Translations under genes and position numbers: made by a program
The notes under the pieces: generated by a model
Told to the model about the DNA's origin: nothing
Seen by the model: only the letters and a program-made list of their open reading frames with translations
Databases searched by the model: none
Source: Pseudomonadota bacterium
GTDB taxonomy: Bacteria; Pseudomonadota; Gammaproteobacteria; Steroidobacterales; Steroidobacteraceae
Assembly: GCA_018241505.1 (NCBI GenBank)
Contig: JAFEDS010000007.1
Span: 148,807 to 212,806 of the forward strand
Direction: 5' to 3'
Length of the DNA stretch: 64,000 nt
Shown: piece after piece, positions 9,087-18,267 of the stretch
Layout of the letters: the number at the start of each line of letters is the position of its first letter
Numbering within the stretch: position 1 is the first letter of the stretch

Positions 9087-10519
9087 TGCCGGAATTCCTG
9101 TCACAAGCCAACCTTGCGCGCGTGGCGCGCGAGGTGAAACGGCCTGCCTACGATCGAGAGGCCATCGAGGTCGGCATCGTCCACTTTGGACCGGGCGCTT
9201 TTCATCGCGTTCACCAGGCGTGGTTCGTTGACAAGCTGCTGGAGAGCGACCGGCGCTGGGGAATCTGCGAGGTCTCGTTGCGGAGCACGGATGTTCGCGA
9301 CGCGCTCGCACCGCAGGACGGGCTCTATACGCTTGCCTCGCTCGATGAGACGACCTCTTTTCAGATCATCGGCGCGGTGAAACAAACACGGGTGGCGCCC
9401 GAAAACCCGCGGGGCGTGTTGGAGCAGCTAACAGCACCGCGCACCCGGGTTGTCACCATGACCGTCACCGAGAAGGGATATTGTCTCGGCCCCGACGGCA
9501 ACCTGGACCTGGCGCACGCGGATATTCAACGCGACCTGCAAACACCCCACGCGCCCACCAGCCTGATCGGTTACCTGGTGGAAACCTTGCGCCGCCGGCG
9601 CGCGAACGCCGCAGGCCCGTTGACAATCATCAGTTGTGACAACCTCGTCGACAACGGCACGCGCCTGAGTCGGGCGGTGCAACAGCTTGCGCAGGTCAGA
9701 GATCCCGACCTCGCGCGTTGGATTGCAGACACAGCCGCTTTCCCACGCACAATGGTCGATAGCATCACCCCCGCCACCACCCAGGATCTGCGCGAGCGCG
9801 TCGCGGAAGTATTGGGCATGACGGACCAGTGGCCCGTGCAGCGGGAAGGCTTTGTGCAATGGGTGATCGAGGAGCGATCGGCTGGAGACATTCCTGATTG
9901 GCCGAGCGCGGGGGTGATCGTTACGAGCGATGTGGGAGCCTATGATCGCGCCAAGTTGCGCCTGTTGAACGGCGCGCATTCTTCGCTTGCGTATCTCGGG
10001 TTGCTCGCGGGGCATGAAACGGTTGCGGAGGCGATGGACGACGTGGACCTGGCGGCGTTTGTTGCGACGATGATGAAGCGTGATATTCGGCCCACGCTCG
10101 CGGCACCGCGCGGGCTCGATCTGGATTCTTACATCCAGGCCATCCTGAAACGCTTCCGCAATCCGGCCATCCGCCATGCGTTGGCCCAGATCGCCTGGGA
10201 CGGCTCGCAAAAGCTGCCCTTCAGACTGCTCGGGACGATCCGGGACAACCTGCAGGCCGGCCGGCCCATCGACCGGCTGTGTGTGCCGATCGCGGCGTGG
10301 ATGCACTTTGTTCGCCGCAAGGCCTTGGACGGCGAGCAGGTTGTGGACCCGCTGGCACGCCCGCTGTTTGAAATCGGCCGGAGCTGCCAGAACCGTGCGT
10401 CAACGGATCTGCTCTTGTTTGTGGCACTGGAGCAGGTATTTCCACCGGCACTGGCGAGTAACGAGCTGTTCACGAGCGCCCTGACGCAAGCTTACGACGG
10501 CCTGGCGGCTGGACGATAA
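9086..10519 (+). CDS. uxuB: Mannitol dehydrogenase-family hexuronate reductase (fructuronate reductase type)
   Basis: A 477-residue NAD-dependent enzyme of the polyol-specific long-chain dehydrogenase family. The N-terminal Rossmann part begins GIVHFGPGAFHRVHQAWF; the GxGxFHRxHQ form is typical of UxuB/mannitol dehydrogenases rather than of UxaB. Further motifs are VTEKGYCL, SCDNLVDNG near residue 190 and the substrate region FPRTMVDSITP. In this operon it should reduce fructuronate to mannonate or tagaturonate to altronate. An in-frame TTG sits one codon earlier; the ATG overlapping the uxaA stop is preferred. Confidence 0.88.
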   Translation: MPEFLSQANLARVAREVKRPAYDREAIEVGIVHFGPGAFHRVHQAWFVDKLLESDRRWGICEVSLRSTDVRDALAPQDGLYTLASLDETTSFQIIGAVKQTRVAPENPRGVLEQLTAPRTRVVTMTVTEKGYCLGPDGNLDLAHADIQRDLQTPHAPTSLIGYLVETLRRRRANAAGPLTIISCDNLVDNGTRLSRAVQQLAQVRDPDLARWIADTAAFPRTMVDSITPATTQDLRERVAEVLGMTDQWPVQREGFVQWVIEERSAGDIPDWPSAGVIVTSDVGAYDRAKLRLLNGAHSSLAYLGLLAGHETVAEAMDDVDLAAFVATMMKRDIRPTLAAPRGLDLDSYIQAILKRFRNPAIRHALAQIAWDGSQKLPFRLLGTIRDNLQAGRPIDRLCVPIAAWMHFVRRKALDGEQVVDPLARPLFEIGRSCQNRASTDLLLFVALEQVFPPALASNELFTSALTQAYDGLAAGR

Positions 10520-10552
10520 TGGCGTAGACCTACGATTGCTCAGGCCACTTGG

Positions 10553-11590
10553 ATGATTCGAAACAACGACACAGCAGGGGCAGGCATTGCCTGCTTCGGC
10601 GAGATTCTGCTGCGGCTTGCTGCGCCGCCCAGTGAGCTGCTGCTCCAAACGAGGACTTTCGTCGGACATATTGGCGGCGCGGAAGCCAACGTGGCCGTTG
10701 CTCTAACGCAGTGGGGACACGCGTCGACCGTCGTAAGTATTCTGCCCGACAATGGCCTCGGTCACGCGGCCGCCGGCGAGCTCCGGCGTCACGGCGTCAG
10801 GACCGGCGCCGTGCAATTCCGGCCGGGCCGCATGGGCCTGTATTTCCTGACGGTCGGCGCGGGTCAGCGACCGTCTGAAGTGCTCTACGATCGGGAGGGT
10901 TCCGCCTTTGCGCTGGCACCTCCGGAGCTCATTGACTGGCCTGCCGTGCTGTCGCAGGTCAGTTGGCTGCATCTATCGGGGATCACCCCGGCGGTGGGGC
11001 CACAGGCCGCGGAAGCGGCACTGCGGGCGGCTCGCACGGCCCGCTCCCTGGGGGTCGCGGTGTCCTTTGATTGCAACTATCGCGCAAAGCTCTGGGAGCG
11101 CTGGCATGGGGATGCACGCCCCATTCTGCGCGAGTTGGTGGACCACGCAGACCTGCTCTTCGCGGAACAGCGCGACATCAGCCTGATTCTCGGCCACAGC
11201 TTTGAGGGCCTGCCGACCGCCGCGCAGTTCGCAGCCGCGGGCCAGATGGCCTTCGATACCTTCCGCAACTTGAAGCGGATCGCCACAACAGTCAGAGTTC
11301 AACGCAGCGTGGACGATCACGACTTGTCGGGTGCACTGCTTTCGCGCGACAGGTTGTGCACGACACGGACGTATTCAATCGGAAGGATCATCGACCGTAT
11401 CGGCAGCGGCGATGCCTTCGCCGCGGGCATACTTCACGGTGTACGGACCCAGATGGATGACCAGGACAGCGTCAATTTCGGCGTCGCGGCGGCGGTCCTG
11501 AAGCATTCGATTCCGGGGGATTTCAACCTGGTGAGCATTGCCGAGGTGCAGAATCTGCTGCGCGACTCGGGTTTTACCGTGCGGCGTTAG
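10553..11590 (+). CDS. kdgK: 2-keto-3-deoxygluconate kinase
   Basis: A 345-residue PfkB-family sugar kinase phosphorylating 2-keto-3-deoxygluconate to KDPG with ATP. The N-terminal FGEILLRL strand and the GGAEANVAVAL glycine signature at residues 43-53 form the substrate site. The second PfkB signature DRIGSGDAFAAGILHG contains the catalytic Asp. The downstream LKHSIPGDFNL is characteristic of KdgK among PfkB kinases. It sits 33 bases after the reductase and just before eda, matching the pathway order, so one operon uxaA-uxuB-kdgK-eda is likely. Confidence 0.93.
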   Translation: MIRNNDTAGAGIACFGEILLRLAAPPSELLLQTRTFVGHIGGAEANVAVALTQWGHASTVVSILPDNGLGHAAAGELRRHGVRTGAVQFRPGRMGLYFLTVGAGQRPSEVLYDREGSAFALAPPELIDWPAVLSQVSWLHLSGITPAVGPQAAEAALRAARTARSLGVAVSFDCNYRAKLWERWHGDARPILRELVDHADLLFAEQRDISLILGHSFEGLPTAAQFAAAGQMAFDTFRNLKRIATTVRVQRSVDDHDLSGALLSRDRLCTTRTYSIGRIIDRIGSGDAFAAGILHGVRTQMDDQDSVNFGVAAAVLKHSIPGDFNLVSIAEVQNLLRDSGFTVRR

Positions 11591-11600
11591 AGGATTATCA

Positions 11601-12242
11601 GTGGCGGAAATTGCGGATTATTTGAAGTTGTCTCCTGTCATGCCGGTCGTGACCATCGAGGATGCCTCGATTGCCGCGGACCTGGCACGGGCCTTTGTGC
11701 GCGGCGGAATTCGAGTGATCGAAGTCACGTTGCGTACGCCCGCCGCGTTGCGCGCTATTGAGGAAATCGCGCGAGCGAAAATCGACATTGTTGTAGGCGC
11801 GGGTACCGTGTTGTCCATTGCGGATCTGCACGCAGCCGCCAACGCGGGTGCCTCGTTCGCGATCTCGCCAGGCGCCACGCCGACACTGTTGGCAGCGGGA
11901 CCGATGGCAACCATTCCGTATCTTCCGGCGGTGGCGACCGCCTCTGAGCTGATGAGCGGACTCGCCGCCGGCTACCGTTGCTTCAAGTTCTTCCCTGCCG
12001 CCGCAGCCGGCGGCATCCCGATGCTCAAGTCGTTTGCGGGGCCGTTTCCGGATGCGCGGTTCTGTCCTACCGGCGGCATTTCCCAGGAGACGGTCAAGTC
12101 GTATCTCGACTTGCCCAACGTGCTGTGTGCAGGTGGGTCGTGGCTCAGCCCTGCTGACGTGCTGGCCGCGCGGGACTGGGTGAAGATTGAGGCGCTGGCC
12201 GCAAAGGCCGCGGCGTCGCGGGGGCTGCCGCGCGGCGGGTAG
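11601..12242 (+). CDS. eda: KDPG aldolase (2-dehydro-3-deoxyphosphogluconate aldolase)
   Basis: A 213-residue class I aldolase splitting KDPG into pyruvate and glyceraldehyde-3-phosphate; the length equals that of E. coli Eda. The motif IRVIEVTLRTPAAL holds the catalytic Glu and substrate Arg. The Schiff-base Lys is in YRCFKFFPAAAAGG, and PTGGIS binds phosphate. The frame extends 63 bases upstream into kdgK, but the GTG at 11601 has an AGGA site 8 bases away and lies where homology starts. It is the last gene of the hexuronate operon and also serves the Entner-Doudoroff route. Confidence 0.94.
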   Translation: MAEIADYLKLSPVMPVVTIEDASIAADLARAFVRGGIRVIEVTLRTPAALRAIEEIARAKIDIVVGAGTVLSIADLHAAANAGASFAISPGATPTLLAAGPMATIPYLPAVATASELMSGLAAGYRCFKFFPAAAAGGIPMLKSFAGPFPDARFCPTGGISQETVKSYLDLPNVLCAGGSWLSPADVLAARDWVKIEALAAKAAASRGLPRGG

Positions 12243-12320
12243 GCGCAAGCGTCGGCTGTTTGCGGGGGAGAATCAGGGCGTGGGTTCTCGTTGGGGCACG
12301 CGGTTTGGGTGAGCGAAGTC

Positions 12321-13049
12321 TCAGTCGTTGTTGGGGACGGATCGGGGTACCGGTTTGTCAGTGCGATCGTAGACGCGTTTGAGCTTCGCTGACGGGAAGT
12401 CACCGCCGCCCAGTTGCAACTCTTCGGTCAGGCGTTGGCCGTCCTCTGACAGAGAGTACCGTTCGTAGCTGGCCACACCGGTCTGCGGCTTCACCTGGAT
12501 CACGAAGTCCTTGCCCTTCCAGCCCGAGCTCTGGTCGGCCACGCCCCACGCGGCCGATACAACACTGATGGACCCGGGCGTGAAGCTGCGCACGGCGCTG
12601 CCGTAGTCAATGGAGAATCGATCTTCCGACTGTTTGATTGTCAGGTAGCCGGCGCGCGCCAGGTCCGCCTGCAACATCCTGATCACGGTAGTGTGGACGT
12701 AGGCGTCGTTACTGTTTCGATAGATCACCGGGGGCTGGCCCTGACCGCCCCCACCACGGCGCCCACGGCCACCGCCACCTTGGCCACCCTGTTGGCCACC
12801 CGGCGGCCCCGTGTCATCGACCATGCTGTCGTCCGGCGGCGGCGCTCCCCAACCCCGGCTGACCGGCTTGGGTCGCAGCTTGTCCAGCACCGGCTTGGGG
12901 TCGTCGCTGGCGGCTCGATCCAGCACCCAGCTACCGTTCATATCCACGGTTTTGGAAGGGCTCTCATTCAGCCGGGAAATGCCGCAACCGGGCAGCACGG
13001 CGGCCGCCACGAGGGCGGGGAGAATCCCACGGGCGCGAACCATCAGCAT
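12321..13049 (-). CDS. Glycine-rich lipoprotein of unknown function
   Basis: A 242-residue protein that I do not recognise. It has a lipoprotein signal (AAVLPGC, Cys at residue 22), a conserved-looking segment around DMNGSWVLDRAASDD, then a low-complexity Gly/Gln/Arg tract (residues 83-104). The remaining 130 residues look like a compact beta-rich domain (SYERYSLSEDGQRLTEEL). The NGSWVLDRAAS start resembles that of secreted proteins with a lipocalin-like fold, but this is weak. It stands alone, convergent with eda and preceded by AGGTTG before the ATG. Confidence 0.75.
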   Translation of the reverse strand: MLMVRARGILPALVAAAVLPGCGISRLNESPSKTVDMNGSWVLDRAASDDPKPVLDKLRPKPVSRGWGAPPPDDSMVDDTGPPGGQQGGQGGGGRGRRGGGGQGQPPVIYRNSNDAYVHTTVIRMLQADLARAGYLTIKQSEDRFSIDYGSAVRSFTPGSISVVSAAWGVADQSSGWKGKDFVIQVKPQTGVASYERYSLSEDGQRLTEELQLGGGDFPSAKLKRVYDRTDKPVPRSVPNND

Positions 13050-13114
13050 TTAATCAACCTTTCTCGCAACTTACCGCCAGCAACGGCCGCGGGCACCCCG
13101 CGCTGACAACAATA

Positions 13115-14548
13115 TCAGAGGTTGATCCGTTGCCACGCCCGGGAGCGCCAGCGTAAGCACAAAGCGGTACCGAGCAGCATTACATAGATCACGAGAGCGG
13201 CCCAGCCGCCCACGGATCCATAGCCAAACTGGGGCAGGAAGCTCACCCACCCCTGCCCCGGCGCGAACGTGAGTGCGTGCGCCAACGGCACGAAGACGAG
13301 CCACGAGACGGGAATGACCAGGGCGGCCGGCACGACGACATCGCCCGCGCCCCGCAGACACATGCCGCTGCCCATGTTCAGACCGTCGAAGAGCTGATAA
13401 ATCGCGGCGAACCACAGAAGGGTTCCGCCAAGGGCCACCGCGGCCTGCGCGTCTGCGTCGTGGACCCCGGTGAATATCGGCAGCAGCAAAGGAGCGATGG
13501 TCGCCAGGAGAATGCCGATCGCGCACATGAACACCGCGGTCGTCAGGATGACACGCGAGCCGACCCGCATGGCCCAGGAACGATCGCCGGCGCCGATTGA
13601 CTGGCCCACCAGGGTGGTGCCGGCGGAGGCGATCCCATAACCCGGCATGTAGGCAATGGCCGTCAGCAACATGGCCATCTGTGTCGCCGCGCCATCCACA
13701 ATACTCAGGCGCACCTGCATCATCTGAAAGAGCGAGATGCCGAGCAGGTCGGCCGCGGGCAACAGACCGGTCGGCAAACCCAACTTCAACTGCTGGCGCA
13801 ACGGTTGCCAGTGGGGATGCCACGTCAAATGCGACTTGTAGCGATCGCGGAAGGGCTGGCGCAGAAAGAGCGCCAGGCTCAGGCCGAGCCCCAGGATCTG
13901 GGCCACCGTAGTCGCCCAACCCGATCCGGCGACTCCCCAATGCAAGTGGAAAATGAACAGGTAGTTGAGTGCAACATTGGCCAACGTCGTGACGAGCGTT
14001 ATCACGAGTGTGATGCGCGGGCGGCCTATGCCGTTATAGAAGCCGAGCATGCCCCAGACCGCGACTCCGAAAGTCGCACCCCCCACGCGCGGAAACCAGA
14101 AATCGGCGGCGAGCGTGCTGATCTCGGGACTCAGGCCGAACGGCGCCAGCATAAGCCGCCCCGACGCCCCGACCAACACAAACAGCGGCGCCGCGCACAG
14201 CGTCGCCCACAAGCCGATCCAGGCTGAGCGCGCGGCGCGCCCATAGCGTCGCGAGCCGAACGCCTGCGCTGCCAGCGTCTGCACCGAAGAAGCCGTGCCA
14301 CCCAGAGTCAACACGCAGACCAGCACCAGCCACTGGACAGCAGCGACGCCCGCCAGCGCAGCGGTTGAGATATGCCCGATGAACCACATGTCAGTGAGAT
14401 TGAGCACGATCTGAATCGCGCTGTTTGCCATCAGCGGCAGGGCGAGCGCCAGCACCGCCCGCTGGTCCACCTTGGGCGTGCCGGAAGAGTCGATTCTTTG
14501 TGCCGGCAATGTGCCGGCAACGCTGATGGAAGCGGTGCGTGTATTCAT
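13115..14548 (-). CDS. MATE family multidrug/Na+ or H+ antiporter
   Basis: A 477-residue inner-membrane transporter with about 12 hydrophobic helices in two similar halves. The first helices (PLMANSAIQIVLNLTDMWFIG) are the typical MATE start, and the second half opens with LPTGLLPAADLLGISLFQMM. The family exports cationic drugs and metabolites using Na+ or H+ gradients; substrate is not predictable. The frame also allows a GTG 30 bases upstream; the ATG at 14548 is preferred because it leaves a short cytoplasmic tail as usual. It is divergent from the ParB-like gene. Confidence 0.88.
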   Translation of the reverse strand: MNTRTASISVAGTLPAQRIDSSGTPKVDQRAVLALALPLMANSAIQIVLNLTDMWFIGHISTAALAGVAAVQWLVLVCVLTLGGTASSVQTLAAQAFGSRRYGRAARSAWIGLWATLCAAPLFVLVGASGRLMLAPFGLSPEISTLAADFWFPRVGGATFGVAVWGMLGFYNGIGRPRITLVITLVTTLANVALNYLFIFHLHWGVAGSGWATTVAQILGLGLSLALFLRQPFRDRYKSHLTWHPHWQPLRQQLKLGLPTGLLPAADLLGISLFQMMQVRLSIVDGAATQMAMLLTAIAYMPGYGIASAGTTLVGQSIGAGDRSWAMRVGSRVILTTAVFMCAIGILLATIAPLLLPIFTGVHDADAQAAVALGGTLLWFAAIYQLFDGLNMGSGMCLRGAGDVVVPAALVIPVSWLVFVPLAHALTFAPGQGWVSFLPQFGYGSVGGWAALVIYVMLLGTALCLRWRSRAWQRINL

Positions 14549-14643
14549 GGTTGCTGGCGGGGCCGCTGGGCGCGGCACCCAAGCCGGTTATTTTCGCACA
14601 CGAGGCTTGCCGCCGCTGGTGTCGATAGAGCACCTTATCGGTC

Positions 14644-15669
14644 ATGGCAACCCGAAAAGCGAAGAGTCCCGCCAGGAGCGGGGCTAAAAAGAAGGCCCCG
14701 GTCAAACGGGCGCGGGGCAAACTGGCCCCCGGAAAGAAGGCGCGCGGCATCGATGCGGCCGAAGTTGCGATCACGTTGGACAGCCCGGACGTGGTCGAGC
14801 TGGCCAAGGTCGTCACAGAAGCGGGAGGAGCGCCGATCGGTGCGTATCGCGAGCCACTCGGCGGCCTGCCGCTGATGCTCGCGTCACTTCCGTTGAGCGC
14901 CGTCCAACCGACGCCGTTTCAACGCGACCTGTCGCCAACGCACGCGAAACGGCTGGCGCAAAAGATTGATGAGACGGCTGCCTTTCTCGACCCACTCATT
15001 GTCGTTCGCGGCGAAGACGGGCGCTTCTGGACGCCCAACGGGCGCCACCGCCTGGCCGCGGGCAAGGTGCTCGGCCTGAAGCAGATCACGGCCCTCATTT
15101 CTCCGAACGACCGGCTCGCCTATCGCATCCTGGCGCTCAACACCGAAAAAGCGCACAACCTGCGCGATCGCAGCCTGGAGGTCATTCGCATGGCCCGCAG
15201 CCTGGCCAAACAACACGCCACGGCCAAGGAGTCACAATTTACGGCCGAGTTCGAGTCGCCGGACCTGCTGACACTGGGCATTGTGTATGAGAAGGCGTCG
15301 CGATTTGCCGGTGGCGCCTACAGCTCGCTGCTGAAGAAGGTGGATCGATTCAGTGAGCGTACGCTGCCGGTGAGCCTGCGTGAACGTGAAGGGTATGCGG
15401 CACGCCTGCTGGAGATCGATGCGCAGACGAAGAAGATCATCGCCGCGCTGCAGGCGAAAGGCTTCAAGTCACCGTATTTGCGCAATTACGTGGTGGCGCG
15501 AATCAACCCCGTGCGTTTTCACAAGGTCAAGAAGGGTGACACGAAGCCACCCATGCCGATCGCGGAGGCCCTGACCCGCATGGCTGCCGCGGCGAAGGCA
15601 TTCAAACTCGAGTCCGTGTCGAATGCGGACCTGGCTTGGGTGGCCGTCGGCGCGCAGGCAGAAGGTTAG
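14644..15669 (+). CDS. ParB N-terminal-domain protein, stand-alone
   Basis: A 341-residue protein with a very basic Lys/Arg/Ala-rich N-terminal tail (residues 1-35) and a ParB/Spo0J-type nuclease-like domain at about 80-180. Visible motifs are LSAVQPTPFQRDLS, KIDETAAFLDPLIVV and NGRHRLAAGKVLG, the last taking the place of the GERRxRA box of true ParB. ParB-type domains bind and hydrolyse CTP in several families, but that is not established for this group. No parA, parS-like repeats or chromosome-origin genes are near, so a partition role is not supported. The basic tail suggests DNA or RNA contact. It overlaps the convergent M14 gene by 4 bases. Confidence 0.82.
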   Translation: MATRKAKSPARSGAKKKAPVKRARGKLAPGKKARGIDAAEVAITLDSPDVVELAKVVTEAGGAPIGAYREPLGGLPLMLASLPLSAVQPTPFQRDLSPTHAKRLAQKIDETAAFLDPLIVVRGEDGRFWTPNGRHRLAAGKVLGLKQITALISPNDRLAYRILALNTEKAHNLRDRSLEVIRMARSLAKQHATAKESQFTAEFESPDLLTLGIVYEKASRFAGGAYSSLLKKVDRFSERTLPVSLREREGYAARLLEIDAQTKKIIAALQAKGFKSPYLRNYVVARINPVRFHKVKKGDTKPPMPIAEALTRMAAAAKAFKLESVSNADLAWVAVGAQAEG

Positions 15670-17450
15670 CCGGAAGGTGAACGATACGTGTCCGCCACGC
15701 GGTACACCGGATATAGATTCAACCGCTCGTCCCATGCCGGGGAGAGACGGTAGAAGAAATCGAACCGCGCCTGTGGATTGGCGGCAAACTCCGGGTCCTC
15801 CGCAATCTTCTTCTTGAAGGCGGCGGCGGCCTTCGGATCCCTGGCCAGGATGTCGCGCGCGACATCCTCGGCCACATAGGCCTCCAGGTATTCCTTCTGC
15901 TCGAAGGCCGTATTGAAGAAACCCCACGCGGCAAACGAGTCCGGCGCCCGCGGTTCGAGCAATGCAACCAACACCCGCGCGTTGGGCTGCGCGATGGGTA
16001 CGAACAGGGACCCCGCGGCAATGTCACGAGTCTGCGGCTGCCACTGCCCCTCGAATGTCATGGTGGTGTGACCTTCGAAGGGCACCTTTGAATAAGCAAC
16101 TTTGGCGGCACGGAATGTTTCGACGTGAGCGCCGTCTTGCGGCTTCGCGATACGCTCGAAATGAATGCCGTGCAGTGTCAGCTTCTCGCCGAGCCAGGCG
16201 GCATCCGCGGCGGCCACGATGTAACCGCCCGTCGGCGCCGCAACGTGCGTCTTTGGAATCACCACATCCTTGAAGGGCAGATGCCATATTTCCGGTTTCT
16301 TGTTGTTGTAGCGGGTCACGAGATTGCCTGAGACGGCCGACAGCTCGCGCGTGTAGGCGTAGCCTTTGAAATCAACAGTCGTAACGTGGGGGCCGTTTTC
16401 GAAGTCCAGCGCAACATCCTGACCGCCGAGATGCGTGGCACGCGTGTCCGCTTCGAGTTGGGCGGCTCGCCACTGCGCGCCCTCCTTCCCCATCATTTCA
16501 GTGAGCGCCACAATGATGTTGTGGGTGACCCGTACGCGGGTTGCATAGTCCTTCCAGGAGTGTGTTTCGACCAGCAACGCAAAGCGGTTGTGCAGATCCC
16601 AGTAGCCGTTCGAAAAGCGCGGCAAGGGCGGCCCCGCGGCAAAACCCGAGGCCGGATCATCATCGACCACAAAGCTCGGATAGAAATCGAGCGGCAGGGA
16701 GCCCTGCGCCGCAATCTTCGCGTTGAGCTCCTCGACCAGCGCGCCGCCGAGCGGATGCAACTGCGCATCACCGGCGTAGAACGGCTCCAGGGTGTTGGAC
16801 ACATCGTGCTGGAATTCGGCCCCATCCGTGACGTGCAGGTCAACGTACAAAGTAGGATCCCAACTGCCCAACAGGCGCAACATCGCCTGCATTTCCGGGG
16901 TGTCCGCCTTGGTGTAGTCGCGGTTCAGGTTGAAGTTGCGCGCATTGGCGCGCCAGCCCATTTCCTCGGGCCCGACCTGGTTCGGCCGGTTCCAGCGGCC
17001 GAAGCGCTCGTGGCCGTCGACATTGAATACCGGCACAAACACCAGCACAAACGACTTCAGCGCCGGATTCGCAGCGCTCAGCAGCTCGCGCAGCGCGAGG
17101 AATCCGGCGTCCTTGCCATCAATCTCGCCGGCGTGAATGCCTCCCTGCATCAACATCACGGGCAACTTCTGCTCGCGGGCTTTTTCAGGAGTCAGGGCGC
17201 CCGATTGGGATACGACGAGCGCGAGCATAGGTCGACCTTCGGGCGATTGACCGAAGGTCGTACAACGGACGGCGTCATGCCAGGTTCGTTCGTATTCAGC
17301 ACACAGGCGCACTACTTCGTCGTAGCGCCCCGTACGCACATACTTTGACTGCTCTGCAACGGTCTGCAGAGGTACGTCTTTGGCAAAAACCGCCGGTGCG
17401 GCCGCGAGCAGTGACAATACCGCTGTCACCAGGCGGGTATGGGAACGCAT
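15666..17450 (-). CDS. M14 family zinc carboxypeptidase, secreted
   Basis: A 594-residue exported metallopeptidase. A Sec signal peptide covers residues 1-23. The M14 zinc ligands are seen in GGIHAGEIDGK (HxxE, near residue 112) and DLHVTDG (third His), with NLNRDYTKADTPEMQAML between them forming the substrate pocket. VETHSWKDY carries the likely catalytic Glu. A C-terminal portion of about 230 residues after the peptidase domain is typical of this long bacterial M14 subgroup. It probably acts in the periplasm or outside the cell on peptides. The neighbours give no pathway hint. Confidence 0.9.
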   Translation of the reverse strand: MRSHTRLVTAVLSLLAAAPAVFAKDVPLQTVAEQSKYVRTGRYDEVVRLCAEYERTWHDAVRCTTFGQSPEGRPMLALVVSQSGALTPEKAREQKLPVMLMQGGIHAGEIDGKDAGFLALRELLSAANPALKSFVLVFVPVFNVDGHERFGRWNRPNQVGPEEMGWRANARNFNLNRDYTKADTPEMQAMLRLLGSWDPTLYVDLHVTDGAEFQHDVSNTLEPFYAGDAQLHPLGGALVEELNAKIAAQGSLPLDFYPSFVVDDDPASGFAAGPPLPRFSNGYWDLHNRFALLVETHSWKDYATRVRVTHNIIVALTEMMGKEGAQWRAAQLEADTRATHLGGQDVALDFENGPHVTTVDFKGYAYTRELSAVSGNLVTRYNNKKPEIWHLPFKDVVIPKTHVAAPTGGYIVAAADAAWLGEKLTLHGIHFERIAKPQDGAHVETFRAAKVAYSKVPFEGHTTMTFEGQWQPQTRDIAAGSLFVPIAQPNARVLVALLEPRAPDSFAAWGFFNTAFEQKEYLEAYVAEDVARDILARDPKAAAAFKKKIAEDPEFAANPQARFDFFYRLSPAWDERLNLYPVYRVADTYRSPSG

Positions 17451-17538
17451 AGGCGGCGCATGATACCGGCACGCGCCGCCCCCGACAGAGCCACTATCGT
17501 AAATTGTTCCCGGGAAAATCCCCGCCGGGCGACCGCGG

Positions 17539-18267
17539 CTACCGGACGTCGGAAACCACCGGGCTCACGGCATGTACCTTCGAGAACACCTGCGTCACGA
17601 TCCGGTCGCAACGCTCCGGCGAAAGCTCGAAGATGTTGAATGGCTCCGCGCGCAAGCGGCGGGCGACATCCACCTTCAGCCTCTGCTGGGCTCGATACAG
17701 GCGTGTACGCACAGTCGTCTCGTTCAGGCCGAGGCAGACCGCAACCTCTACTCCGCTGAGATCTTCCACGACGCGCAGTACGAGCACCGTGCGGAATACT
17801 TCCGGCAATGCGTCGATTGCAGCCTCGAGCTGCTGCTTGCTCGCTGTGGCCTCATCCGTTGCGGATGCAACTTCTGCAGTCGGCGCCGGTGCAGCGGCGG
17901 GTGCCGTGCCCGATGCGTGCCGGCGTAACGTGAGGGCCTCGTTGAATGCGAGGCGTGCCAGCCACGCACCGAATTTTCCGGCGGGTTCATAGCGGTCGAG
18001 ATTGGCGAATGCGCGGATGTAGGCTGCGCGCACCGCCTCTTCGGCCATGTCATCGTTGCTCAGAATGCTTCGCGAAATGCGGTACAGCCGGCGGTTGTAC
18101 CTGCGCATCAGCGTCTCGAAGGCACGCGTATCGCGCCCGCGAGTGCGCTCGACCAGCAACAGATCAGGCAAGTCCGTAAACGGCTGCACCGGGTCTACAA
18201 CGCGCTTGGCCTGCAACCCGCTCGCTGCATCCGTGACGGAATGGGAAACTCTTGTTTGCTCCAGCAT
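17539..18267 (-). CDS. ECF-type RNA polymerase sigma factor
   Basis: A 242-residue sigma-70 family protein with regions 2 and 4 only. Region 2 spans residues 45-115 (FETLMRRYNRRLYRISRSIL, then AEEAVRAAYIRAFANLDRY). A Pro/Ala linker separates it from region 4 (residues 145-200; LPEVFRTVLVLRVVEDLSGVEVA, then the helix-turn-helix LNETTVRTRLYRAQQRL). Region 4 is followed by a 40-residue tail longer than usual. No anti-sigma gene is adjacent, so its control is unclear. A perfect 14-bp palindrome lies 18 bases upstream of its start codon. Confidence 0.88.
   Translation of the reverse strand: MLEQTRVSHSVTDAASGLQAKRVVDPVQPFTDLPDLLLVERTRGRDTRAFETLMRRYNRRLYRISRSILSNDDMAEEAVRAAYIRAFANLDRYEPAGKFGAWLARLAFNEALTLRRHASGTAPAAAPAPTAEVASATDEATASKQQLEAAIDALPEVFRTVLVLRVVEDLSGVEVAVCLGLNETTVRTRLYRAQQRLKVDVARRLRAEPFNIFELSPERCDRIVTQVFSKVHAVSPVVSDVR

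Noticed and set aside
8217-9311. 364-codon frame antisense to uxaA
   Set aside because: Overlaps a fully recognisable dehydratase and the start of the reductase; no domain seen and composition is Arg/Ala-rich as in shadow frames.
14644-15669. Chromosome or plasmid partition locus
   Set aside because: Only a ParB-like domain is present; no parA, parS cluster or replication gene is seen.
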